Below, in pieces: positions 44,787 to 55,011 of a DNA stretch of 64,000 nt (the stretch's first letter is position 1; every line of letters starts with the position of its first letter). The stretch is from Pedobacter hartonius. Lineage in GTDB: Bacteria; Bacteroidota; Bacteroidia; Sphingobacteriales; Sphingobacteriaceae. The stretch lies in contig NZ_FNRA01000014.1 of NCBI RefSeq assembly GCF_900107535.1, forward strand, positions 1 through 64,000, given 5' to 3'. The notes beneath the pieces are model-generated. The model worked only from the letters and a program-made list of their open reading frames with translations, had not been told where the DNA came from and did not search any database. A program made the position numbers and the translations under genes.

Positions 44787-45620
44787 TCAGGCCAGGTTTC
44801 TTTTTTCTGCCTGTTTGCTGTTGACGTAGTCTGAGGGCGACATCCCGAACTGCCTGAAAAAGTTTCTTCCAAAATTTGTTGGTGATCTGTAACCTATCAT
44901 TTCCGAGATTTCGTAGATCTTTAAAATGCCATCATTGAGCAGTTGGGCTCCTTTTTTCAGCCTGGCCAGATTGATAAAATCATTAGGGCTGAGGTCTGAA
45001 ATGGATTTGATCTTCCGGTAAAGCGTAGGCCTGCTGATGTTCATGTTTTCTGCCAGGTGTTCTACATCCAGATCCGGGTTATCCAGATGTCTGTGGATAG
45101 TTTCCTGCAGCTTCCCTAAAAACAATTCATCCGCTTTAGAGTAGCCCATACTCTTGATATGGATCAGCGGTGAACTGCCAAAATATGCCCTGATCTTGTT
45201 CCTGTTTTTGATCAGCGAGGAGATCTGCACCTGCAGAAATTCAGGTGAGAATGGTTTCTCTACATACACATCAGCACCAAGTTCCAGTCCCTCTATTTTG
45301 GATTGCAGGCTGTTTTTCGCAATCAGCAAAATCACGGGGATATGGCTGAACTCCAGGTCTGATTTGATCTTTTCGCAAAGTTCAAACCCATTCATCTCCG
45401 GCATGATTACATCGCTGACCACCAGTTGTATATTTTCCTGCCGCAGGTGTTCGAGGGCCTCTATACCATTTCTGGCCACCAGGACCTGGTATGTATCTGA
45501 CAAGTCATCGGCAATAAATTCCAGGATGTCCTCCTGATCGTCTACCAGCAGAATTACAGGTTTAAGATCTTCGCTGGTCTTTAAAGGATTTTCCAGGTTC
45601 ATATTTTTTTCCATTTCCAT
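44787..45620 (-). CDS. receiver-AraC response regulator, detached half of a hybrid two-component regulator
   Basis: 277 residues. Receiver about 20-140 with the acid pocket VDD near 26-28, phosphoacceptor D70 in VVSDVIMP and K122 in EKPF. The switch position, normally Thr in LLTAKN, is Ile100 here. AraC-type HTH about 170-270 (LDVEHLAENMNISRPTLYRKIKSISDLSPNDFI, IYEISEMIGYRSPTNFGRNFFRQFGMSPSDYV). In most Bacteroidota this module is fused to the C-terminus of the kinase; here the ATG lies 59 nt inside the 3' end of the kinase gene in another frame. Expected to regulate the divergent susCD locus. Confidence 0.9.
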   Translation of the reverse strand: MEMEKNMNLENPLKTSEDLKPVILLVDDQEDILEFIADDLSDTYQVLVARNGIEALEHLRQENIQLVVSDVIMPEMNGFELCEKIKSDLEFSHIPVILLIAKNSLQSKIEGLELGADVYVEKPFSPEFLQVQISSLIKNRNKIRAYFGSSPLIHIKSMGYSKADELFLGKLQETIHRHLDNPDLDVEHLAENMNISRPTLYRKIKSISDLSPNDFINLARLKKGAQLLNDGILKIYEISEMIGYRSPTNFGRNFFRQFGMSPSDYVNSKQAEKRNLA

Positions 45621-48600
45621 TTAAGTTAAACTCTATCAGTTGGTGTACAGGAAGCTGAAGTATAAAAATATTCAGGCTGCCCTGATGCTTTTCCATACGC
45701 AAGCTTCCCCGGTGCAGTTCTGACAGTGACCTCGAGATTGACAGGCCAATTCCTGTACCGAGCCTTATTTCTGCCTCCTTTACCCTGTAAAAGGGTTCGA
45801 ATATTTTTTCTGAAAGCTCTTCAGGGATCCGCTTTCCATCACTCATTACCCGTACAGTAAATGTATCATCTGCAAATTTATCTGTGTCTGCAGCCGCAGA
45901 AAGCGTAACAGTTACTGTTGTTTTTCCATATTTAAAAGCATTGTCCATCAGGTTGCTGATGATCTTGTGAAAGGCTTCAGCATCAACATAGGCGTAAAGA
46001 GGCTCCCGGGGCAAATGCATGTGGCAGCTAATATTTTTTCGCTCTGCTGCATCCTGAAAGTTGAGTGCAATTTCCCTGAGTATCTCTGTAATATTTGCTT
46101 TTACGAAATTCAGGGAGAAGCCGCTGATCTCAGTTTTTCTAAAATCGAGCAGCTGGTTGGTGAGCGTAAAAAGGCGCTCCGTATTCCGGTCCATTATTTT
46201 AAGGTTCTTTTCTATCGCAGGAATTTCCTTTGCCTGTTTGACCAGTTTTTCCATCGGGCCTTTGATCAGCGTAAGCGGTGTACGGATTTCATGGGCCACG
46301 TTGGTAAAGAACTCTATTTTGGCCTGATAGATCTCCTTTTCTTTCTCATTTTCAAATAGCTCCATCCGGCGCTGGTTTTTGCGTTCCAGAAGTTTATGGT
46401 AACGGATAAAGAAGTAACTGATCACTCCGGCTATCAGGAGCGAGTACAGGATATAAGCGAATACACTTCTCCAGAATGGAGGAAGCACGCGGATGAAAAG
46501 TTTTACATTTTTCTGGCTCCATTTATTGCTGCCATTGATCAGCGCTTTAACTTCGAATACGTAGTCTCCGGGTGCAAGTTTTGTAAAATATACCTTGCGG
46601 TTGGTTTTAAGATATTCCCAATCCCTGTACAATCCCTTCATCCGGTAGGCATAGGCAGTCATTTCGGGCGAGAAATAACTCAGCGCTGCAAAACTCAGGC
46701 TGAAGGAAGACTGGTTATGCTTCAGGATAATGGTATCTGTATAAAGTACAGACCTTTTTAAAACCTGGCTGTCCCTGTCCGGTGGGTTTTCATTGTTGTC
46801 GAGCTCAAATCCTGTGATACTCATGGGAGCGGCATAGGTGCTGGTATAAAGCTGTGAAGGCTGGAAACTGATCAGCCCCTTTACACTGCCAAAGTATAAA
46901 CGGCCGTCAGTGTCTTTATACGAAGAATTGTAATTAAACTGATCGGTCAATAATCCATTGGACCTGGAATATATGGTAATATTATCATTGGACGGGTTAA
47001 AACGGATCAGGCCCTTTGTACTGCTGATCCATAATTGATGATCACTGTCCTCCTCCATCCTGAAGATAAAATTACCTGGCAAACCATTGTGGACAGTGTA
47101 GCGCTTAAAGGTGGCGGTTTTCTGTTCGTATTTGCAGAGCCCGCCACCATCGGTAGCTATCCAGATTTGCTTCCGGCTGTCCTCAAAGATGTTGTTCACC
47201 GTGTTATGGCTTAAGCTCTGCGGATCCTTTTCCTTATACCTGAAATTCGTAAAACCTTTCTCATTTAAACGGAAGCGGAAGACCCCGTCATTAAAGCTCC
47301 CGAGCCAGATATTGCCGCTGCTGTCTTCCCTGAGTGTACAGTAAAAGAGCACAGGTAAGTCAGGAATAGCGTCAAAATCATCGTTTTTACGGTTGTAGCG
47401 ATAGATTCCCGCGATGGTGGCCACCAGAATTTCTCCTGATCGCGTTTTACAGAAGGCAACCACAAAATTTGTCCGCAGTGCGTTTCCTTTACCTGCAGTA
47501 TAATGTTTGATGATCTTTCCTGTAGGGATGTCCATGATATCCAGCCCATGTTCAAAAGTGCCGATCCATAACCGGTTGCCGTCTACCAGTAAGCCATGGA
47601 TGTTGGAATAGGCAATACTTTGTTTACCGCCGTCAGGAAAGAAATTGGTAAAACGCCCTGTTTTTGGATTAAATTTATTTAATCCTGAATCCTCGGTACC
47701 TATCCAGAAATTACCGTCGTTGTCTTTGCTGATTTCACGGACATCATTGCCGCTGATCGAATTGGTTTCTTTTTGAGGGAAGTATTTGGTGAATATGGAG
47801 TAACGTGCAGAATAGTAATTGATCCCTCCAAAATAAGTGCCTGCCCAGATGCCGCCTTCGTTATCACGGCATAAGGTATAAACAGCATTGTCTGACAGGG
47901 AGTAAGGGTTGCTGTATTGTTTTTGCAGCTGGGTAACTTTACCGGAACGGGTATGGTAAATATATACGCCGGATTCTGTTGCAATCCACACTTCTTCAGC
48001 AGAAAAATGCTTCATATCCCTCACAAAAATCGGGGTATGGTCCTTGTTTAAGGTGATCAGTTCCTGTAGTTTTTTTGTGCGCGGATCATATAGTTTAATT
48101 CCATAGTTAGTGGTTCCGATGACCATCCTGCCGTCCGGTGTCTCAACCATTTTGGCTATACAGCTCTGTCCATCGCTGTGCTGACTCAGCACCTGGTGCG
48201 ACTCAAACTGCCGGCTGTCAGGATGGTACCGCTCAACGGTGCCCTGCATAGTGCATACCCATACGCTGCCATCAGCAACTGTACTCAGTGCCGTCGCATC
48301 AAAAGGAGCTTTGTTTTCGAATTTATAAAAGGTATGCGCTGCCTTATTATACATAAAAACCCTGAACAGGGAAATGATCCAGAGATTTCCCTGTGTATCA
48401 CTGCAGATATCATTAATGCGCATTCCCCTGGTGGCTTTAATATGCGTAAAACTTTCGTTCACAGGATCATACTGGTAAACACCATTATTGGTGCCCACCC
48501 AGAGCGTGTTGTTTTTATCGGTATGCAATGCAAAAATCAGATCGTTCCCCAGGCTTTTCGGTTTTGACAGGGAGTAGCGGTATGTTTTAAATGAATAGCC

Positions 48601-48783
48601 GTCAAAGCGGTTCAACCCATCCTTGGTTCCAAACCACATCAATCCTCTGCTATCCTGTACACTGCAGAATACAGTGTTATTGGATAGTCCGTTCTCTACC
48701 TGGTAATGCCTAAAGTAGTGAGGTTGTGCACGTAAATAGTGTGCTGCAAACAACAAAAGAATAATAACAGTTAGTTTTTTCAA
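45562..48783 (-). CDS. sensor histidine kinase with beta-propeller sensor (split hybrid regulator)
   Basis: About 1073 residues from the TTG at 48783 (MKKLTVIILLLFAAHYLRAQ signal peptide; no ATG is available, and an open frame extends to a TTG at 48807). Two-component propeller repeats fill about 25-680 (GLSNNTVFCSVQDSRGLMWFGTKDGLNRFDG, ...IWIATDGGGLCKYE). A Y_Y_Y domain follows (AYRMKGLYRDWEYLKTNRKVYFTKLAPGDYVFEVKA), then one membrane helix, HisKA with FFTNVAHEIRTPLTLIKGP and a HATPase with NLMDNAFKYGK and GTGIGLSISRS. It stops before any receiver domain, which is on the separate overlapping gene. TATATTTG at 48805-48812 (minus strand) could be its -7 box, which favours the 48783 start. Confidence 0.85.
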   Translation of the reverse strand: MKKLTVIILLLFAAHYLRAQPHYFRHYQVENGLSNNTVFCSVQDSRGLMWFGTKDGLNRFDGYSFKTYRYSLSKPKSLGNDLIFALHTDKNNTLWVGTNNGVYQYDPVNESFTHIKATRGMRINDICSDTQGNLWIISLFRVFMYNKAAHTFYKFENKAPFDATALSTVADGSVWVCTMQGTVERYHPDSRQFESHQVLSQHSDGQSCIAKMVETPDGRMVIGTTNYGIKLYDPRTKKLQELITLNKDHTPIFVRDMKHFSAEEVWIATESGVYIYHTRSGKVTQLQKQYSNPYSLSDNAVYTLCRDNEGGIWAGTYFGGINYYSARYSIFTKYFPQKETNSISGNDVREISKDNDGNFWIGTEDSGLNKFNPKTGRFTNFFPDGGKQSIAYSNIHGLLVDGNRLWIGTFEHGLDIMDIPTGKIIKHYTAGKGNALRTNFVVAFCKTRSGEILVATIAGIYRYNRKNDDFDAIPDLPVLFYCTLREDSSGNIWLGSFNDGVFRFRLNEKGFTNFRYKEKDPQSLSHNTVNNIFEDSRKQIWIATDGGGLCKYEQKTATFKRYTVHNGLPGNFIFRMEEDSDHQLWISSTKGLIRFNPSNDNITIYSRSNGLLTDQFNYNSSYKDTDGRLYFGSVKGLISFQPSQLYTSTYAAPMSITGFELDNNENPPDRDSQVLKRSVLYTDTIILKHNQSSFSLSFAALSYFSPEMTAYAYRMKGLYRDWEYLKTNRKVYFTKLAPGDYVFEVKALINGSNKWSQKNVKLFIRVLPPFWRSVFAYILYSLLIAGVISYFFIRYHKLLERKNQRRMELFENEKEKEIYQAKIEFFTNVAHEIRTPLTLIKGPMEKLVKQAKEIPAIEKNLKIMDRNTERLFTLTNQLLDFRKTEISGFSLNFVKANITEILREIALNFQDAAERKNISCHMHLPREPLYAYVDAEAFHKIISNLMDNAFKYGKTTVTVTLSAAADTDKFADDTFTVRVMSDGKRIPEELSEKIFEPFYRVKEAEIRLGTGIGLSISRSLSELHRGSLRMEKHQGSLNIFILQLPVHQLIEFNLNGNGKKYEPGKSFKDQRRS

Positions 48784-49011
48784 TTTGGTTAGAAAATGCT
48801 GACTCAAATATAACGAAATAAGCTGCTAAATCGGTAAAGTAATTTTTAAAAGGGAAATTAAGGCGGGAATGTTCTTTCGTAAATAGAGACAAATTGAGGA
48901 AATAATGATACAAATTAGCGCACCTGAAAATTTAAAATGTCTCATATTTGACTTTTGCCGCCTGCAGTTTGTAAGGCGTTCAACAGAGATGTTAACCAAA
49001 TATTAATTCCT

Positions 49012-52000
49012 ATGAAAAGACATTTACCTCCAATTGACAGGGAGTGTACGTTTAGAGATAACAGCATCAAAGCCCGTCTCTATTTACTCTTCTTTTTTCT
49101 CTTTTTATCCGCCGCAGGTTATGCACAGCAGAACACGATCAAAGGTACCGTTACCGATGGCAAAGGTGTTACACTGATTGGCGTTAGCGTAAAAGTAAAA
49201 AATACCCAGCTGGGTGTAACTACAGATGCCAATGTAAGTTTACGCTCAATGTACCCGACAAAAATGTAACACTGCAGTTTATTTATGTGGGCTTTAACAC
49301 CCAGGAAGTAGCCCTTGCGGGCCGCTCCTCAGTGACGGTGCAGCTGAATGAGGGAAATGAAAACCTGCAGGAAGTTGTAGTGACCGGCTATGGATCGCAG
49401 AAACGCGAATCGATTACGGGTTCAATTGCATCTGTGACCAGTAAGGATATCGAACGGGTACATGGCGGTGCTACCGTAAGTACTGCACTGGCAGGAAAAC
49501 TGCCGGGAGTAACCTTCAGGATGTCTGACGGCAGGCCCGGGGCAAGCGCTAACATCCAGATCCGTAACATGGGCAGCCCCCTGTATGTGATTGACGGGAT
49601 CCAACAGGATGCCATGCAGTTCAATAATATCTCTCCGAATGATATAGAAAGTATCAGCGTGCTCAAGGACGCTTCGGCCGCAATTTACGGGGTACGGGCA
49701 GCCAATGGTGTGGTCGTGGTCACTACCAAAAAAGGCAAGGAAGGTGTCAGTGTGGTCAATGTCGATGCTTACCTGGGTTTCCAGAACTGGACCAGGTTTC
49801 CCGACGTGCTTACCAGTTCATACGATTATATGCGTTATAAAGCGGAAGCCGAAATCAACAGTAACGGAAGTACGAGTATCACACCCGCCGAACTGGCTAA
49901 ATACCAGGCCGGTACCGATCCTGCCTACCGCAGTTTCAACTGGCGCGACTATGTCCTGAAAAGCAACAACAACGCCCCTCAGAATTCTGTAAACGTAAAC
50001 TTTACGGGTGGTACCGATAAAATGAGTTATTATGTATCGGCCACCAACCTGTACCAGAATTCTGTATTGGGTAAAGAATACGAATTCAAACGCAGTAACA
50101 TTCAATCCAATGTGAGCGCCACAGTAGCCAACGGGCTGAAAGTAGGCGTTAATATCAACGGGCGGATTGAAACCCGTGAAAATCCGGGTGTGCCAGGAAC
50201 GGATGATTATTTTCTTGCACGTTATGCCGTGCTGAGAAATACCCCGGTGGAAAGGCCATATGCAAATGATAATCCGTTATACCTGAATGATATCGGCCAT
50301 ACGGAATCCAACTATGCCTTTTTGAATGAGAAACTTTCCGGAGTATACCACAGCGACTGGCGCGTATTACAAACCAATTTCAACGCAGAGTACCAGATTC
50401 CAGGTGTAAAAGGACTGAGCTTAAAAGGAGTGTATTCCTATTATTATGCAGATTATCTGCTCAATAACCATGAGTATACTTATAATACCTATACCTACCG
50501 CCCGGCAACAGGAACTTATGATATTACAGGTGGCAGTAATAACCCTTACCGTGAGCGTGAGCAGCGAAAAGAGTTTTCTACAACCTCCCAGGCGCAGTTA
50601 AATTATACCAATACTTTTGGCAAACATAATCTGACCGCCACTTTAGTTGCAGAAAGAATTAAACTGCAGCACCTGAGAAATTATGTGCATTCCTCTCCCA
50701 TCTCTAACAACCTCCCGCTGATCTATTTCCCTACGGTGGATACCTATAACGACACCGATGATACGGAAACGCGGATCGGTTATATCAGCAGGATCAACTA
50801 CAATTATTCCAGCAAATATTATCTGGAGCTTTCGGCAAGAAGGGATGCCTCCTACTTATTTGCACCAGACAACCGGGTGGGTTACTTTCCTGGCGTGTCA
50901 GTGGGATGGAGAATTACAGAAGAAAGCTGGATGAAAAACCTGCTCGGTGACAGCAAGATCCTGAACGACCTGAAATTCAGGGCATCATATGGTGTACTGG
51001 GTGACGACAGGGACCCGAATGACCCTACCAAGTCTATCGTTGCAGCTTATGCCTACCTGCCGGGATATAATTACAACCAGGGTACAGCGATATTGGATGG
51101 AAACCCTGTGGTGGTATCAAGGGATAAGGGAGTGCCTATTGACAGGATCTCCTGGCTGAAAAGCAAAACCACAGATATCGGGGCCGACTTTAGTATGCTG
51201 AACAACAGGCTGACCGGTACAGTCGACTATTTCTACAGAAAACGCACCGGTCTGCTGGGGCAGCGGACAGATCTTATTGTACCGATAGAGATCGGCTATA
51301 CTTTGCCACAGGAAAATGTAAACAGTGATGCCCAGTACGGACAGGAGATCTCCCTGAATTATGCCAATAAAATTGGCGAAGTAAGCTTTAATGTGGGAGG
51401 AAATTTCTCTTATACCCGCGCTAAAAACCTCAAATCATACAATCCTTTGTTCTTTAACTCATGGGACCAGTACCGTAACGCTACCGATAACAGGTATACG
51501 AATATCGACTGGGGATACGAGGTGATCGGACAGTTCAGTTCGCAGGAGCAGATCAACAACTATACGATCAACAATGACGGCAAGGGAAACCGTTCCCTTC
51601 TGCCCGGAGATTTGATGTATAAGGACCAGAACGGCGATGGAAAGATCGACCAGTATGATGAACGCCCGGTAGGTTTCGGTTATGGCAAACAACCAAACAT
51701 CAACTATGGATTTACGCTGGGGGCTTCTTATAAATCCTTTGACTTTCATGCCGACTTTTCGGGTGGCGCAGGTTATACCTGGTCACAGAACTATGAAACA
51801 CGCTGGGCCTTCCAGAACAACGGTAACCTGAACACTATTTTTGAAGACCGCTGGCACCATGCAGACCCATATGACGTGAACAGCGAATGGATCCCCGGTA
51901 AATATCCGGCCAACCGGAACAATCCGGGAACCAGCCACAGTGATTACTCGCTCAACGGACAGGGGAACTCCACATTCTGGCTGCATAGCGTAAAATATCT

Positions 52001-52214
52001 GCGTGCAAGGACCATTGAGGTTGGGTATTCACTGCCTACAGCCATGCTGAGCAGGATCAAAGTGAAAAAAGCGAGGGTTTACCTGAACGGATATAACCTC
52101 TTCTCTATTGATAACCTGAAACAATACAACCTTGATCCGGAAGTTACAGACGATAATGGTCTGCAGTTTCCGCAAAACAAAGTAATTAACGTAGGTCTTA
52201 ATTTAACATTTTAA
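49012..52214 (+). pseudogene. SusC/RagA TonB-dependent transporter with a single-base frameshift (locus 3)
   Basis: From ATG 49012 (MKRHLPPIDRECTFRDNSIKARLYLLFFFLFLSAAGYAQ) the frame reads through the CarboxypepD-reg-like domain to DAN, then VSLRSMYPTKM and a stop at 49269. Adding one G near 49232 (GCCAATGTAAG to GCCAATGGTAAG) restores GKFTLNVPDKNVTLQFIYVGFNTQEVAL and joins the 975-residue open frame starting at 49287. The rest is intact: plug VVVTGYGSQKRESITGS, barrel, final INVGLNLTF. Unlike loci 1 and 2 there is no STN domain, fitting control by a two-component pair. Real inactivation or an assembly error. Confidence 0.85.
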
Positions 52215-52237
52215 CTAAGGCACCAATCCTAAATCCG

Positions 52238-54172
52238 ATGAATAAATTATATATACTTACCCTGTTTGCCGCCCTGCTGGTGACAGGATCATGCAAAAAA
52301 GACAGTGATTTTTTAGATGTTCCACCCAAACAGGTAATACCTGAAGAGGTGGCGTTTTCAGACCCTGCACTGGTACTTTCTGTACTGGGCGACCTGTACA
52401 ACAGGCAGCGTGATTTCTCCAGCCTTGACGGTTTGGAAGAAGAAAAACCCTATATTACCCCTGCAGAACCTGGATGGCGCACTTTTGCCGATTTCAATGA
52501 GGCCTTTCCTTCTGAAGCCGGCAGTTATTTTATCGTACAGCGGAGCGGATGGGGCTACGGAGAATGGGCAATCTGGAATTACGGTTATATCCGTGACCTG
52601 AATTTGTTTATTGAGCGTGCCACTGCAGCAACAAAATTGCTGGATGCCGATAAAACAAGGTTTATAGCCGAAGCACGTTTTCTGCGCGCCAACTACTATT
52701 TTGAACTGGTAAAAAGAATGGGCGGCGTACCGCTGATTACCAATTCACAACAATATGACTATAGTGGTAATGTCACCAATTTACAGGTAGCACGGTCTAA
52801 GGAATCGGAAATTTATGATTTCGTGATTGCTGAGGCTGAAGCCGTAAAGGGGATGCTGCCTGCTGATGCCAGCCAGAAATCACGCGCTACAAAAGGGGCT
52901 GCACTGGCCATGGAAGCGCGCGCAGCATTGTACGCAGGTTCTATCGCAAAATATGGGGCAAGTACACCGCAGGTGGCTTTACCGGGTAATGAAGTGGGAA
53001 TTCCCTCAGGAATGGCCCCGGCTTATTATACCAAAGCTTTAACTGCGGCTGAAGAAATCATCAATGGCAGTGCCGGAGGTTATCAGCTATATAAAATACT
53101 GCCAGACCTTGCAGATAATTTTGCTTCAATATTCCTTGATAAAAGCAGTGTGAACCAGGAATCTATCTTCGTAGAAGATTTTAAGGTGAACAGCGGCAAA
53201 GTACATGGCTTTACCACAAACAACCAGCCTTTCTCTATCTCGGATGAAGGTCTGGACGCCGGACGTTTAAATCCATCGCTCAACCTTGTAGAATCATTTG
53301 AGAAACTGGATAATACCTATGCACCTATTGCTACAAAAGACGGCGCAGGCAACCCGATCTATTATGCCGACCAGCTGGATATCTTTGCAGGAAGGGATGC
53401 GCGTTTAGCCGGAACAGTATTGCTGCCGAACGGATTGTTTAAAGGCAAACATGTGGATATCTGGGCCGGATACCAGCTTGCCGACGGCAGCATCCTTACC
53501 AGTGATGATGCCAGCAGGCTAAAGCCATTGCCGGGTACAAATGTAGATGTGCAGGTGGTAGGTAAAGACGGACCGATAAATGGCCAGGAATTCAGGACAC
53601 AAAGTGGTTTCTATATCCGCAAATATTTGGATCCGGCGGTAGGCTCCGGCAGAAGGGGACGCCAGAGTGATGTTGCTTTTATCCGTTACCGCTATGCTGA
53701 AGTTTTATTAAATGCCGCTGAGGCTGCCTTTGAATTGGGAAGAACCGGTACTGCACTCGGTTATATCAACCAGGTACGTGCGCGCGCAGGTTTAACCACA
53801 CCGCTGACGGTGCTGACTTTTGACAGGATTGTACATGAGAGAAGAGTAGAACTTGTTTTTGAAGGGCATACCCTGTACGATATGAAAAGATGGCGCCTGG
53901 CGCATTTGGTATGGGATGGCGCATCAATGACAGTTAGCCAGCTGCAAACCAATATCGGCTCTGCCACCAAACGCAATACACAGCCTTTCGGTTTATGGCC
54001 TTATAAATACTACAATCCTGCCAGTCCGGATAATGGCAAATGGCTGTTCAAAGAAGTATTACCAGCTGCCGTAACGGGTGCCAGCAGGTTCCAGTTCGGA
54101 AACTATTATTCTACGATCAATAACGAAGTATTATCTGCCAATCCGAAAATTGTAAAACAACCCAATCAATAA
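52238..54172 (+). CDS. SusD/RagB family outer-membrane lipoprotein (locus 3)
   Basis: 644 residues, lipoprotein signal MNKLYILTLFAALLVTGSC with Cys19. SusD features: DLNLFIERATAATKLLDADKTRFIAEARFLRANYYFELVKRMGGVPLIT, and C-terminal FDRIVHERRVELVFEGHTLYDMKRWRLAH. Longer than usual, mainly in the middle part. It follows susC by 23 bp. Confidence 0.95.
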   Translation: MNKLYILTLFAALLVTGSCKKDSDFLDVPPKQVIPEEVAFSDPALVLSVLGDLYNRQRDFSSLDGLEEEKPYITPAEPGWRTFADFNEAFPSEAGSYFIVQRSGWGYGEWAIWNYGYIRDLNLFIERATAATKLLDADKTRFIAEARFLRANYYFELVKRMGGVPLITNSQQYDYSGNVTNLQVARSKESEIYDFVIAEAEAVKGMLPADASQKSRATKGAALAMEARAALYAGSIAKYGASTPQVALPGNEVGIPSGMAPAYYTKALTAAEEIINGSAGGYQLYKILPDLADNFASIFLDKSSVNQESIFVEDFKVNSGKVHGFTTNNQPFSISDEGLDAGRLNPSLNLVESFEKLDNTYAPIATKDGAGNPIYYADQLDIFAGRDARLAGTVLLPNGLFKGKHVDIWAGYQLADGSILTSDDASRLKPLPGTNVDVQVVGKDGPINGQEFRTQSGFYIRKYLDPAVGSGRRGRQSDVAFIRYRYAEVLLNAAEAAFELGRTGTALGYINQVRARAGLTTPLTVLTFDRIVHERRVELVFEGHTLYDMKRWRLAHLVWDGASMTVSQLQTNIGSATKRNTQPFGLWPYKYYNPASPDNGKWLFKEVLPAAVTGASRFQFGNYYSTINNEVLSANPKIVKQPNQ

Positions 54173-54193
54173 GTTATCTCTAAATCAGCAATC

Positions 54194-54898
54194 ATGAACA
54201 AGCTCAAGATTCACTATATATTCCTGCTGGCACTCCTTACCGGTGTGTCGGCCTGTAAGAAAGACAATTATGAAGCACCCTCCTCTACCCTTAACGGACA
54301 CATCGTTTACAAGGGTGAAGAGATCGGCCTGGAATATAACCAGGTTCCGGTTGAACTGTACCAGCCGGGATTTGGAAAGGTAGGTGCCATTGCAGGAACC
54401 TTTGCCCAGGATGGTGCCTATTCCACCTTACTGTTTGACGGTAACTACAAGCTGATTATTCCTAACGGCCAGGGCCCTTTTCAATGGAGGCAGAATGCGG
54501 CCGGTGGCAGGGATACACTGTCAGTAACAGTAAAGGGCAACCAGACGCTCGATCTGGAAGCCGTGCCTTATTTCCTGATCAGGAATGCCGTATACACGGT
54601 TAACGCAAGATCAGTATCAGCAACTTTCAGGGCCGATCAGATCATTACCGATGCCAGTGCCAAAACTATAGAAAGAATTAACCTGTATATCAACAAAACC
54701 CAGTTTGTATCCGCAGCTGATAATATCGCAGCGGCAGAGATTGCAGCAGCTGCAATCACCAATCCCGCAATGATCAACCTGAGTGCTACTGTTCCTGCCA
54801 TTACGCCAACGCAAAATTATGTTTTCGTCAGGATAGGTTTAAAGATAGCCGGGGTTGAAGATATGATCTTTTCACCACTGCAAAAGATAACTTTATAG
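54194..54898 (+). CDS. DUF3823-type surface lipoprotein of locus 3
   Basis: 234 residues, lipobox at GVSAC in MNKLKIHYIFLLALLTGVSAC. Contains TLNGHIVYKGEEIGLEYNQVPVELYQPGF and GAYSTLLFDGNYKLIIPNGQGPFQW, the beta-rich core of DUF3823 proteins that often follow susD. Likely a surface glycan-binding protein. It is 21 bp after susD. Confidence 0.8.
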   Translation: MNKLKIHYIFLLALLTGVSACKKDNYEAPSSTLNGHIVYKGEEIGLEYNQVPVELYQPGFGKVGAIAGTFAQDGAYSTLLFDGNYKLIIPNGQGPFQWRQNAAGGRDTLSVTVKGNQTLDLEAVPYFLIRNAVYTVNARSVSATFRADQIITDASAKTIERINLYINKTQFVSAADNIAAAEIAAAAITNPAMINLSATVPAITPTQNYVFVRIGLKIAGVEDMIFSPLQKITL

Positions 54899-54901
54899 TG
54901 A

Positions 54902-54955
54902 AAACTGCCATTTAAAATTGTCGGCACGGTATGCTGCATGCTTAAATGGCAGTTT
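54902..54955. terminator. long inverted repeat after the DUF3823 gene
   Basis: AAACTGCCATTTAA (54902-54915) and its perfect complement (54942-54955) with a 26-nt loop that contains a GCATGC-like palindrome. It begins 3 bp after the stop. No long T-run follows, so termination efficiency is uncertain. Confidence 0.5.
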
Positions 54956-55011
54956 CGCAAGATCAATATCAATCAGTTCAGTACGCAATACATTTACTTT
55001 AACTACATCAA

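Noticed and set aside
44787..45620. A one-component AraC regulator independent of the kinase
   Set aside because: The intact receiver domain with D70 and K122 and the overlap with the kinase gene show that it is the output half of that system.
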